From Symbiodinium microadriaticum (taxonomy: Eukaryota > Sar > Dinophyceae > Suessiales > Symbiodiniaceae): 64,000 nt of DNA. Shown here in pieces: positions 23,338 through 32,275 of the stretch. How positions within the stretch are numbered: position 1 is the first letter of the stretch; each line of letters starts with the position of its first letter. The notes under the pieces were generated by a model, which was not told the origin of the DNA, made no database searches, and saw only the letters and a list, made by a program, of their open reading frames with translations. Position numbers and translations under genes: made by a program. The stretch spans positions 573,424-637,423 of the forward strand of contig LSRX01000329.1 of the NCBI GenBank assembly GCA_001939145.1, given 5' to 3'.

Positions 23338-23735
23338 ATGGAGCCGAATCAAAACAATGTGGAAAGTGATCATAATGAAGTGTCCAGAATCCTAGCGCCA
23401 GTAGCAAGCTTCAAAACCCCAGCGACGTTTTGGCTTCGGACCGAAATACCAACTGTTAAGGAAAAATCATCAAATCCTGATAAGAAACAATCCATTTTTT
23501 GTCTAAGACATACTCTTCAACAAACGGCAGCCGTCCCGGCACATCTGGGCTTACTCCGGTAGTGGCAGCGGCAAGAACGGTGGTCAAAATTACGAAAACA
23601 ACCACAGTGTACCACACTAATGCCAGTATAGATCCCCAAAAAGTGATAGAGCCCCAAGGACAGCCGCCACCACGACAGCCAGAAGACGACAAGGAGACCA
23701 GCAGGATGCCACCAAGAGACCACTACGGGGTTTAG
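23338..23735 (+). CDS. Two overlapping uncharacterised ORFs (possible exon)
   Basis: An ATG-initiated frame covers 23338-23562, and a second plus frame covers 23499-23735. The second ends exactly where a TTTAGGG tract begins and contains TSGLTPVVAAARTVVKITKT followed by a proline- and acid-rich tail. A one-base change or a splice event would be needed to link them. Neither resembles a known family. Confidence 0.25.
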
Positions 23736-23839
23736 GCTTTAGGGTTTAGGGCTTTGTAGGGCCTCGGGTGACACGACCAGGAAACCAGAGAGCGACACCG
23801 TAGCACGGGCCACGATGCTTCCCGCCAGGATTCGGGACG

Positions 23840-23841
23840 GT

Positions 23842-23876
<35 letters not shown>

Positions 23877-23937
23877 GATATATATATATATATATATATA
23901 CATATATAAAAGGTAATGCAGGATTTATATCATCAAC
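23840..23937. mobile_element. Hairpin (MITE-like) element with a GAT microsatellite in its left arm
   Basis: The right end (23912-23937) is identical to the left inverted arm of the element at 54866-54962, reverse complemented. The left end begins GTTGATGAT as expected, but the arm has turned into a GAT run and then a TA run. Total length is 98 bp against 97 bp for the intact copy. I infer a short non-autonomous element whose arm seeded a microsatellite. Confidence 0.55.
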
Positions 23938-23999
23938 CGGAGCACTGCCGAAATGCTTTTTCCCCAATCTGTTGGCAGGTTCGGCTCCATGCTTCTGGT

Positions 24000-24125
24000 T
24001 TAGGGCTTGGGGTTCAAAGGTTCAGGGTTTAGGGTTTAGGGATTAGGTTCAGGGTTTAGGGTTTACGGCTTAGGGTTTACGGCTTAGGGTTTAGAATTTT
24101 AGCGTTCAGGGTTTAGGATGCAGGA
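24000..24125. repeat. Interstitial TTTAGGG tract
   Basis: About 125 bp of near-continuous TTTAGGG with variants TTCAGGG, TTTACGG and CTTAGGG. The following island (24126-24350) is open in plus frames (for example 24126-24211, ending at TAG), without a recognisable product. Confidence 0.85.
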
Positions 24126-24462
24126 CGGCGGCTGAAATGCGTCTCCCCATATACCGGCACGGTTCAGGAACTGGCGGAGTCAGACATTTCCAGGCCAAGA
24201 TGGAGTCAATGTATTAGAATGGGCCTTGCGCAAACAATGGCAGAGGGGTGCAGAAATTGCACCCACCCGGCGGGAGCTGCAGCTGCGTCGCGGCGAATGC
24301 TCGAACCCCATCGTGTGTGCGTCACACTGTTTGGGCAAGACACCCTACACCCCATGCTCTAAACCCAACTAATAGTAGGTGCTCTATTTCAAAACCTCGA
24401 AGCCCTAAAGCCCTCAACTCAATCTACCCATGCTAAACTCAAAAGTCACCATGACACCCAAT

Positions 24463-24549
24463 TATGCAATTTCTGCTCGTTCACAATGGGAAGGGTTTCC
24501 CGGCAAAGGACCATAGGATAGACCCACGCAGCAGGCCCCCAGATCCCTA
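24463..24549 (+). CDS. Tiny uncharacterised ORF, 28 aa
   Basis: ATG at 24463, stop TAA at 24547. It begins MQFLLVHNGKGFPAKDHRID. It may be one exon. Neighbouring sequence up to 24700 has a similar short frame (MLDASKLKPLARECPWSW). Too short to identify. Confidence 0.2.
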
Positions 24550-24699
24550 AACAAGACCCTAAACGCTGGGATCCTTATATGTTGGACGCATCAAAGCTGA
24601 AGCCCCTGGCAAGAGAGTGTCCTTGGAGTTGGGAGGTCTGGTAGGTTGGCGGCGGCGTAGGCCTGGAACAGTGTTATCTTCAGGCCTGAACCCCGCAGA

Positions 24700-25600
24700 A
24701 TAGGAACTTATCATGTTTCAAAGGGTTGTGTCTGTCGTCATTCTAAGCTGCGTTGGTTGCTGACTCTTTTGCGAGTTTGTGGTGATGAAGCCTAATCCAT
24801 GTTGGCAGCAACTAAAGCATGTATCATACGTATAGGCCGCTTGCTTCTAAGTACTGGCTATGGTGAGCTACATGGTTCTGCCGTGCATTCCATTGTACCA
24901 AAAAGCAATCTCTGAACAAGAGTTCGTCCCTCGCTCAATTTGCCGCTCAATACTCTGCTCCGCAGTATTCCATTCTGATGCATTAAAGGTGCTCGACTAC
25001 ATTCTCGTTGCCGATAACCTAAAGTCGCGATGCAACGCCACACACTATTCCGCTGCTACGCAGCATTGTACGGAATTACCCTACAGATTTCAAGAATTTA
25101 CGACAGGCACTATTGAAAACTGCGTGACAGTGCGTTCCATAGATTGGCTTTAAAATAGCATAGCTTTCGATGATACAGTCATCTATGCTAATTTTTTCCT
25201 TGACACTACAACATGCACTGCTGTACTCTGCTGTCCCCATTTCTGGTCATGTGTTGTGATGCAGCACAAGCAAAGGTGCGGATGTATGTAATCTCATGTT
25301 TACAGTGAACCGTGCGCCGCACGCTGCAATCCTGAAAAAGACACGTGCTACAGATCAAGTACTATATTAGCGCTTCATTGTGCAAGATATGTTCTGCATT
25401 TGGTTTCAGCCTGCACCATACGCTATGACACCAACTTCATGCTCTTGCAGTCTTACAGCAGCATGGCAGAACACGTAAGAGCTAGATTAACCAGAGCGTT
25501 GCGATGGTCGTAAGTTCTATACAGTATTTCTGAAGTGTTGTGTCGTGCCTGACCGCACACAGGCACAAACAAAAAGAACCTTACTCGGCAATACAAATTG
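24700..25600. other. 900-bp island free of telomere-like words
   Basis: This is the longest stretch outside the satellites with essentially no TTTAGGG/CCCTAAA words, and it is AT-richer than its surroundings. A plus ORF of 97 codons (24860-25153) overlaps a 61-codon minus ORF. No domain is recognised. The different texture suggests another origin, such as an inserted element or a long exon/UTR. Confidence 0.4.
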
Positions 25601-25616
25601 AGCCAAGCTGCCCACT

Positions 25617-25918
25617 ATGGTAGACATGGTGCACCACATGGCTTCCAGCACCGTAGACGTGGTTCATCATGCTGCTTCCGGCACCGTAGACGTGGTGAGC
25701 CACAGAGCTTCCAGCACCTGGCATCTTTTGAAGGAGTTTCATGTTTTCTTACAAAAAGGAGACCATATCATGTTCTCTAGATCTCTCAGTAACTTCAAAT
25801 GAAGCTCTCCAAGAAGAAGCCAGGCACCGTAGGCATGCTGCGTCACGTGCTGCCCGGCGCCGTAGACATGGTGCACGATGTGATGCGCCTCAAGAGACTG
25901 GAGAACCCACCCCTCTAG
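25617..25918 (+). CDS. Fragment encoding an 11-residue repeat (five copies, two blocks)
   Basis: Three consecutive 33-bp units encode VDMVHHMASST, VDVVHHAASGT and VDVVSHRASST. After a linker of about 100 bp, two more diverged units (TVGMLRHVLPG, AVDMVHDVMRL) occur in a different frame and end at TAG 25918. A period that is a multiple of three, with conserved Val, Asp and His positions and synonymous change between copies, supports protein coding. The frame change implies an intron or a frameshift in the linker. The first block has a stop just upstream (25599). I do not recognise the protein. Confidence 0.45.
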
Positions 25919-26098
25919 GGTTTAGGGTTTGGGGCTTAGGCTTTAGGGCTTAGGGAAACCTCAAACCTTAAGCTCTTGCAGCCGCTGCTCTTATTTCATA
26001 ACCCTAAACCCTAAAACCCTAAACCCCTAAACCCCTAAACCCCTAAACCCCTAAACCCTAAACCCCTAAACAGCCTGTGGACCCTGAAACCCTAAACC
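25914..26098. repeat. TTTAGGG and CCCTAAA tracts facing away from each other
   Basis: A TTTAGGG-sense tract (25914-25955) is followed 45 bp later by a longer CCCTAAA-sense tract (25999-26098) rich in the CCCCTAAA variant. This is an orientation flip inside 200 bp. Confidence 0.9.
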
Positions 26099-26204
26099 CT
26101 GTGAAATAAGCAAAGGTCTGGAGGGATCCTTAGCTAAGGGTACAACACGGAATGATGGGCAGACAGGGCGCAGAGAGGCGGCGGCCGCGCCTTAGGACGC
26201 TCTT

Positions 26205-26290
26205 CTTGCCGGGTTTAGGGCTTCGGGTTCAGGGTTTAGGGTTTAGGGGTTTAGGGTTCAGGGTTTTAGGGTTCAGGGTTTAGGGCTCCG
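26205..26290. repeat. Interstitial TTTAGGG tract
   Basis: Canonical TTTAGGG with single-base variants. Just before it, a plus frame beginning MMGRQGAERRRPRLRTLFLP (26153 onward) runs into CCGG|GTTTAGGG, which would be a GT donor formed by the telomeric repeat itself. Confidence 0.85.
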
Positions 26291-26350
26291 GATCGAGCAG
26301 CTTTATAGTAGAGTTACTTCACGGTTTCGACAAAACACCCACCCACCCCT

Positions 26351-26473
26351 GAATCCCATAACATTGTAAAATACAAAGTTCGTTCTTGTCCACTTAGTGT
26401 TGTTGTTCTAAGGAGTTCCATTTACAGTTGGACTATCATCACTTTACATGACTTCGTGTTGTTGTTGCACTCT
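26351..26473. repeat. Dispersed repeat, copy 1
   Basis: This shares GAATCCCATAACATT, a GTTCGTTCTT-like stretch, GAGTTCCATTTACA and CATGACTTCGTGTTGT, in the same order and spacing, with 47110-47222. Both copies follow a TTTAGGG tract and a GATCGAGCAG/GGTCGAGCAG word, so the homology extends upstream. Confidence 0.75.
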
Positions 26474-26683
26474 TTTATTAAGGCCCTAAACGTTAAAGCC
26501 CTGACCCCTAAATCCTAAACCCTAAAGCCAGCCCGCAGCCCTGGGCCCTAAAAGCTAAACTCTAGAGTCTACAGCCAACCCACAGCCCTGAGCCCTAAAT
26601 CCTAAACCCTGCAGCGAGCCCACAGCCCTAAATCCTAAACCCCAATGGCAGCCCACAGCCCTGAGCCCTGGAGCCTGGGACCT

Positions 26684-26822
26684 TAAACCACGAAGCCCCT
26701 AAACCCTGAGCCGGTTCGTGGCTTAAGGTCCAAAATGGACCTTAAACCACGAAGGAGATCAGGGTTTACAAACCTTGAGCCGGTTCGCGGATTAAGGTCC
26801 AAAATGGACCTTAAACCACGAA
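26684..26822. repeat. Tandem palindromes (39-bp hairpins, 69-bp period)
   Basis: At 26715-26753 and 26784-26822, TTCGTGGCTTAAGGTCC or a variant is followed by AAAAT and the near-exact reverse complement GGACCTTAAACCACGAA. A half copy precedes at about 26684-26698. Each arm is 17 bp with one or two mismatches, so stable hairpins are expected on either strand. Confidence 0.9.
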
Positions 26823-27260
26823 ACCTATTAGGGTTTAGATTATATAGCAAGAGAGTGTTCAGGGGTTTAGCGTTCAGGGTTTAGGGTTTAGGGTTCTGTT
26901 GTCAGGGTTCGTCGGGATTGGGGCTTGCGGTTTATGGTTAGAGTTTAGGGCTTAAGAGCTTACGGCATCAGCGATGAGTGATTGGCAGACAGAAGGCAAG
27001 GGTTGCTAAGATGGTTATGAGCCAGAACTGGGCTACCATAGGACCACTAAGACCCCACAAGAACGGCTGTGGGCACCCTCATCTCTCAACCCTAATCCTT
27101 ACTAAATGCCCTATGTGGTGGGACCTAGGATGGCGCGAGCGGAAAAATGTGCTGATGATAATGGAGAGTCATGAAGACGCTGCTGGCGCTGCTGATGATG
27201 TTATTGCGGTTAATGACAATGATGTGAAGGAGGAGGCGGAGGAAGCAGGGATGAGATGCT
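26823..27260. other. TTTAGGG tract and one weak ORF
   Basis: TTTAGGG-sense words fill 26860-26960. A 94-codon plus ORF (26978-27262) with an acidic tail (VKEEAEEAGMRC) follows. Its last part overlaps the trinucleotide tract, and a minus ORF overlaps it. No family is recognised. Confidence 0.25.
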
Positions 27261-27269
27261 GATCTTCAT

Positions 27270-27345
27270 GAAAATCGTCATCATCCTCATCATCACCATC
27301 ATCACCATCACCATCATCATCATCATCATCATCATGATGGTGATG
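27270..27345. repeat. CAT/CAC trinucleotide microsatellite
   Basis: A run of CAT with CAC interruptions. Poly-Asp on minus and Ile-rich frames on plus are artefacts. Confidence 0.95.
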
Positions 27346-27597
27346 CTGGTCCAAGTAGTCGATGTTTTGCCTTCCTGTCGTGCTGCCGTGTTTGGCCTTG
27401 TGGCCGGCGATTATAGGTCGTGCCATTGTTCGAAATGCGAATTGCGAGGGCAGCCGTACGTAGCAGGCCTACAATCCCACTGGAATCCCACTTCTGTTTG
27501 TTTTTGCTGACCGAGGTGGACGATGTCTGTGTTTCTATTACGTACTACCGACTGAAACCCTAAACGTTAAACCCCAACCCCCAATCCCAAACCCTCA

Positions 27598-27725
27598 ACC
27601 CTCAACCCTAAACCCTAAACCCTAAACCCCTAAACCCTAAACCCCAAACCCTAAACCCTNCTAAACCCTAAACCCTAAACCCCTAAACCCTAAACCCCAA
27701 ACCCTAAACCCTAACCCCCTAAACC
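27598..27725. repeat. Interstitial CCCTAAA tract with a gap artefact
   Basis: The 52 bp left of the single N at 27660 (27608-27659) are identical to the 52 bp right of it (27661-27712). This is best read as two overlapping contig ends joined without merging. The true tract is probably about 75 bp. Confidence 0.9.
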
Positions 27726-27742
27726 GTAAACCAAACCAGATC

Positions 27743-27806
27743 TGAGCCCGGGGCAGATTGCCAGAATTCTGCGCGGGCCTGCAGCTTTCGAGAGGACACG
27801 GATTTT
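27743..27806 (+). other. Possible small exon
   Basis: A plus frame reading LSPGQIARILRGPAAFERTR lies between a CCCTAAA tract and a TTTAGGG tract. No flanking splice sites can be fixed with confidence. Confidence 0.2.
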
Positions 27807-27923
27807 GGGGTTTAGGATTTAGGGTTCAGGGCTTAGGTTTCAGGGTGTAGCATTTTGGGGGTTTCGCTGAACTTGTAGCTTGTCATTGGAGCTAGGCTAC
27901 CCAGCACTTGTAGCTCTGGAGAC

Positions 27924-28217
27924 GTGTCACTAATTTGGGTTCTTCGAAGGCTCGAGATGTGTTCCCGTCCGGGTCGGAGGTTGGGGGTGTACCAGCTGAA
28001 GCTTCAAAACAAAACACCGGAGATTGGGGGTCCTCAGTCTAGCTCTAGTACAATACATGCCAAGTATTCAAGTTGTCAATCCCTTGAAATGCTCCCGGTT
28101 CTGCACGAGTTTGCTGGGCCTCCGGAAGGGTTACTCAAACGGGCTGGGTCAGTAGGCTATAAGCGTGCCCGGTTAAAGAACCCTCCTCGCAGGAATGTCG
28201 AATCCTTTTTTCCTTGA
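27924..28217 (+). CDS. Uncharacterised ORF, 97 codons
   Basis: This open frame in an island free of repeats starts at GTG 27924, or at an internal ATG near 27957, and ends at TGA. The translation is basic at its C-terminus (GYKRARLKNPPRRNVESFF) with no low-complexity stretch and no recognised domain. It has no strong competing frame, so it is one of the better single-frame candidates. Confidence 0.35.
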   Translation: MSLIWVLRRLEMCSRPGRRLGVYQLKLQNKTPEIGGPQSSSSTIHAKYSSCQSLEMLPVLHEFAGPPEGLLKRAGSVGYKRARLKNPPRRNVESFFP

Positions 28218-28224
28218 GGGGAGG

Positions 28225-28940
28225 CTATCATTATGGAACCCTACACTCGAGTACCCTCCAGGACCCTATTGTAAACCCTAGAGTACCCTATTGCAGGCCC
28301 TTCCTTACAGGAGCCCTACACCCTCAACCCCAAAGCCCCAAGCCCTACACCCCTAAACCCCAAAGTCCTAAACCCTAAACCCAAAAGCCCTAAGCCCTAC
28401 CGTAGACCCTAATCCCCAAAGGAGCCCGAAGCCCTGGACTTCTCAGCTCCCGACTCACACAGCTCTCCTGTCAGACTGGACCGGGCCTGTGGCTTTGAAG
28501 GAGCTACTTTAAGGGCTCTTCGGGTTTAGGTTTTTTTTTTTTAAGCACCTTTTTCCTCCTAGCAGTTCGGGTTTAGGTTTAGGGTTTAGGGTTTATAGTT
28601 TAGGGGTGTAGGGTTTAGGGGTTTAGAGGGTTTCGGGTTGTGAAAGGAGCTACTTGACGGTCTCTTCGGGCTTGCGGTTCAAGCTTTTGGGGCCTGGGGT
28701 TTGGGGTTCAAGCTCTTTGGGGTTTAGGATTCAGGCTTGGCTCAGGCTTCTGGGGCTTAGCTTTGCTCTGAGCCTCCATTGGTTCTTCAAGGTTTGGGCT
28801 TTTTACGCTGTAGAAGCAGGGCAAATGGTTTGTGGGTTTACGGCCATAGGATTTAGGGTCGGGCGCTTTTGAGTTTAGTTTACAACTGTTGGAATGTTTT
28901 CCGTCTGCCAAATAGCCTCGAATTACCAATGCTCAGACCT
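28225..28940. repeat. Telomere-like tracts with a short direct repeat
   Basis: CCCTAAA words fill 28260-28420 and TTTAGGG words 28510-28760. A unit of about 35 bp (GGAGCTACTT...TCTTCGGG) occurs at 28494-28528 and again at 28639-28675. A T-run followed by AAGCACCTTTTTCC at 28530-28557 resembles 58061-58085. Confidence 0.6.
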
Positions 28941-28949
28941 CTATCTTAA

Positions 28950-29108
28950 ATGTGTCAGGTGGACACAAGCTCGGCTGAAGCTCTTCAGCCTAGTACCCAT
29001 TGCTTGACGCAGCTACGGGGGCTTCAGGCGAAGGGCATTCACCCTGAAGCTGATTTGGGGCGTGGAATAGTGGTCCGTGTTCGCTGGGCTTCTGAGCATT
29101 GGTGCTGA
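28950..29108 (+). CDS. Small uncharacterised ORF, 52 aa
   Basis: ATG 28950 to TGA 29108. It begins MCQVDTSSAEALQPSTHCLT and continues QLRGLQAKGIHPEADLGRG, with balanced composition and no repeat content. It lies 380 bp upstream of the PPR-like frame on the same strand, so they could be exons of one gene. This is inference. Confidence 0.3.
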   Translation: MCQVDTSSAEALQPSTHCLTQLRGLQAKGIHPEADLGRGIVVRVRWASEHWC

Positions 29109-29484
29109 CCCCACGGTGGAGTTCTACGATTAGCCTGACTGTCGCTGCCAGAGTCGTAGAAGACAGAGTAGCAGTAGCTGGGAGTAGCAGCACCAGCAGT
29201 GGCTGTCATTCTCGTGCCTGCAAAAATCACAGTAGCGTTGCTGGTGGTACCAGTCCCACACATGCTAAACTGGTAGGTCTAGAATCTAGAACCACCGGTG
29301 CTACCCCATGCAGCCACATTCACAGTCGCTTCACGCCAGCACTTGCACTCCGCATTTTCTGGCACTGCTGCCGAGACATGGTCTGATCCTGAAAAGCAGT
29401 TTACATTGGTGTTGTCGGGTTTTCGGGGCCCTAAACTTGGCCCTCAACACAAAACCCTAAACCTCAAACCCTGGGGTTTATAAA

Positions 29485-29667
29485 GCTTGGGTCATTAGCT
29501 TCTCGGGGAAACTCCATGCAGTAAACTGCTCGCAAAGGTCGGCCTGGGAAGCAGCCGTGCTGTACAGAGACCTTCCCCAAGCCACGAGAGGCTTTATTCA
29601 AGTTTATTGGAAGGGGAACCTGTTGGACTTAGCTCATCGTGAAGCAACAGCTTGGCAGGGATCCTGA
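29485..29667 (+). CDS. PPR-repeat-like exon fragment
   Basis: The frame is open from GCTTGGGTC to TGA at 29665 and has no ATG at its start. The segment VISFSGKLHAVNCSQRSAWE, followed by AAVLYRDLPQ, matches the spacing of a pentatricopeptide repeat (VISxxxxxxA..., W/A at the helix junction, L-x-x-x-L/M-P). PPR proteins bind organellar RNA and are abundant in dinoflagellates. Only one degenerate repeat is visible, so the match is tentative. Confidence 0.35.
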   Translation, partial: AWVISFSGKLHAVNCSQRSAWEAAVLYRDLPQATRGFIQVYWKGNLLDLAHREATAWQGS

Positions 29668-30010
29668 GACGGAGCGGGCAGGGTTCATGCTTCATTTTCA
29701 TATTCCTAAATATCTTCAAGGCCGGCCACGTATGAATTGATACTCTCGCACTCCCAGGAGCCAGTTAGAGACTGAACAAACATGAAGGCCTGATGCACTC
29801 TGTTACATATGGGTTTTGGGCGAAGTCCATGAGGTCAAGCCCTGTAATTAGAGCCAGTGCTGATGACTGACTGCGGCCAGGGCTCAAAAATCTAAACACA
29901 AGCCGGAACGGCGGCGGTGTCCTAATCATACACTAAATACGAAAAGAGAAGCAAGGATGCCAAGATTAGCGACTCATCGTCGGCCATAGAGCAACAGACG
30001 GCAAATCCGT

Positions 30011-31405
30011 TCATGATGCTGCGATGTGGCTGAAGCTAGGGGTGTCGTCGTAGTGCTCAATATCAGCAGGTTCTCTGCAGCGCGTCTCACGTCGCAGCTC
30101 CACCTTCTTCTGGAATACCTCGAAAGACTGGGTTTAGGGTTTAGGGAAAACTTGAACTTGTAATTAGTCCCGTTCGGTACCACAGGTAACACCAAAAGCC
30201 ACAAAACTTATTTCCCAAACCCTAAAGCCCAAACCCTGAGCCCTATAGACCCCAAAGCCCAAAACCTGAACCCTCAGAGAGCCGAAAAGCTTCCGGTTTC
30301 TTGGCCACCTTGCGGAGGTAGGTGTCAAGCTCCTGGAGAGTTACTAACCTTTTAGGGTTTAGGATTTGTAGGGTTGGGCTTTAGGGAAGAGCCCCGATGA
30401 AGCAGGCCTGATACAGTCACCTCAGCTCCCTTCAGAACTCGACATGCACAAGGTTTGGATCTTGTTTCTTGAACGCCTTTTTCCATTTGCTAGGTACCAA
30501 CGTCCGGAATCCGCCAGGCGGAAGGCGTCGTCGCCCAATAAGCCACAGCCGTAGTGTCATCTTGCTGAGTCACTGCCACTCCATCCGAGCCCCCTGACTG
30601 TCCAGACTGCGGCGACACCACTCAAGGCGCCCTTGTCGCCACCATCAACGGATCCCGAGACTCAGACACCTCCAGCAGCTCTGTGACATCCCGCTCCACA
30701 AGTCCATGCAGACGAGCTCGGCAAGCTTCCACACCCTCCAACCCAAATAGCCCAAGATCTCTCAAATTATAGTCGCCTTAAAAACATCTAGTGGCCTCCA
30801 CAATTACTATTTAAGGTGTGTTCGGGGTATCGGGGGTCTCTGGGAAACCCCTAAACCCTAAACCTCTTGGAATGATTCGTCATGCTCTTCCGGTAATGCT
30901 CCTCCTTAAAGACCGAGGGTACCTAACTCTGTTATCAGGGCTTGTACAAGGTCCTTGGGTTTAGGGTTTGGAGTCTGATCCAAGATCTGCAGCTTCAGGT
31001 ATGTCTATCTTTGACAAGTTGGCTTAGGGCTTAGGGAGGCGGTCTCCTCGACGTACAGCTGATGCGTGAAGAGATCTGGGCCAGTGCGTTTTTCCGGTAC
31101 TGGCCAGTCCTTCGGAATGTCACCTGGGGCTATTAGAGCGTAGGATTTATCGAGTTTTGCCCAGCAGCCCGGAAACAAGGAATTCCTTTCTTCCTACTGC
31201 TCAGCCTGAAAAAAGAGCCAGAAAACAGAAAAGGAAGGAAGCCTGCTTCGGGGCAGCCTTCATCCGAAACTATAAACCCCCAAGCCTAAACCCCTAAACC
31301 TCAAAAGCCCTCAACCCTCAGAGAGCCATGAACCCTCAAATCCCCTAAAACCGAGTCGCAGCTGCCGGGCCCCGTGCTTTTGGCACAGCTTCCGCCCGAC
31401 CCCAT
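30011..31405 (-). CDS. Four-exon gene for a small acylated protein, 116 aa (family unknown)
   Basis: Read on minus, exon 1 (31405-31352) starts in a strong GCCGCCATGG context and encodes MGSGGSCAKSTGPGSCDS. Gly2 with Ser6 suits N-myristoylation and Cys7 palmitoylation, so membrane attachment is expected. Exon 2 (31193-31047) contains WAKLDKSYALIAPGDIPKDW and ends HQLYVE. Exon 3 (30332-30291) is ELDTYLRKVAKKPE. Exon 4 (30118-30011) begins VFQKKVELRRE and ends at TGA. All joins are phase 0. Donors are GT, GA and GC; acceptors are AG, with G following each. Introns 1 and 3 are largely TTTAGGG-like. The joined exons 2-4 align without gaps to the ORF at 34049-33846. Intron 2 (714 bp) holds another open segment, so extra exons are possible. 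I do not recognise the family. Confidence 0.6.
30432..30560 (-). CDS. Small ORF inside intron 2, 42 aa
   Basis: ATG at 30560, TGA ending at 30432. It begins MTLRLWLIGRRRLPPGGFRT and ends in a basic tail (WKKAFKKQDPNLVHVEF). The same 330-bp island is open in two other minus frames, so it may be an alternative exon, a nested fragment or chance. Confidence 0.25.
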   Translation of the reverse strand: MTLRLWLIGRRRLPPGGFRTLVPSKWKKAFKKQDPNLVHVEF

Positions 31406-31588
31406 GGCGGCTACAAGAGAGAGAAGATTTACTACAACTTCTCTCGGAGCCTCCAAGGATGGTCAGTTTCTGCCAACGCGCCCTACCCAAACAAACTGTA
31501 AACCCAAAACCCTAAACCCTACCTCTACCCAAACCCCCCGTTGAAAAGCGGGATTTCGCGGAATCATGGGATCCTCTTCAGGACCCCT

Positions 31589-31760
31589 CAACCCTAAACC
31601 CTAAACCCTAAACCTAAACCCTAGGTTTGTTGGTCAAAGGGGTTTGGGAGTCTGTCACTGGAGGTCTCAGGGTGAGACCCCAAGACTCCAGGCCTTGACA
31701 TGCGAAATCAGGGCTTAGGGGTTGCTTTTAGGGTCTAGGGGTTTAGGGTTTAGGGTTGCT
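31589..31760. repeat. CCCTAAA then TTTAGGG tracts
   Basis: A canonical CCCTAAA run (31589-31625) is followed by TTTAGGG-sense words (31705-31760). They lie just upstream of the minus-strand gene's first exon. Confidence 0.8.
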
Positions 31761-31801
31761 TCAGGGGAAGCCCATTTTTAAAATAGCCTAAGAGCCCCCC
31801 G

Positions 31802-32002
31802 ATGCAGCTGAGCTGCCCAGGGCGACTCCGGCCAAAGCCGTCACGCGGCGCCACCTGGGAAGCTGGGCTTCGGCCGGGGTATATTATAGTCCACGTAAAT
31901 GGAGACTCTTTGGGAATAATGTTACTCAGTGTTTTGGGGTATGATCTCGAAAAATTCTTTTATGCGGGGACAGTAAACAAGCATGCAGGCTTGTATTTTT
32001 GA
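31802..32002 (+). CDS. PDZ-domain-like exon fragment
   Basis: The frame from ATG 31802 contains EAGLRPGYIIVHVNGDSL. This matches the PDZ core GLRPGDxIxxVNGxxL, the carboxylate-loop-distal strands found in HtrA/Deg proteases and scaffold proteins. The usual Asp after G is Tyr. Upstream CTGCCCAG|GGC could be a splice acceptor. Residues after GDSL look unrelated to PDZ, so the exon probably ends near 31911. The rest of the domain is not visible nearby. Confidence 0.45.
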   Translation: MQLSCPGRLRPKPSRGATWEAGLRPGYIIVHVNGDSLGIMLLSVLGYDLEKFFYAGTVNKHAGLYF

Positions 32003-32030
32003 ACGCTTTCTTCAACTGGGGCCTCGTCCT

Positions 32031-32137
32031 TACCCAGAGAGCCCAAAAGCCGTTGTGGAGGCAATATACCGCAAATTAAACTCTAGTATTATGATTTTTT
32101 AAAGTATATTATCAAGGTTGTTCGGGCTCTCTGGGTA
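32031..32137. mobile_element. Short hairpin (MITE-like) element, 107 bp
   Basis: TACCCAGAGAGCCC at 32031-32044 is perfectly inverted at 32124-32137 (GGGCTCTCTGGGTA), around an AT-rich centre. There is no coding capacity. It may end in TA target sites. Confidence 0.6.
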
Positions 32138-32275
32138 TAAAGGTCCTCTTATTATGGGTGTCACTATGGTCGATGCCCACATGATGCAAGAAACCAGTCG
32201 TCACACGAGACTGCGGAGACTGTCTGGGCAGGTTCCAATATCGGGCACTATACTTATAACGTAACCATGTAGGGA

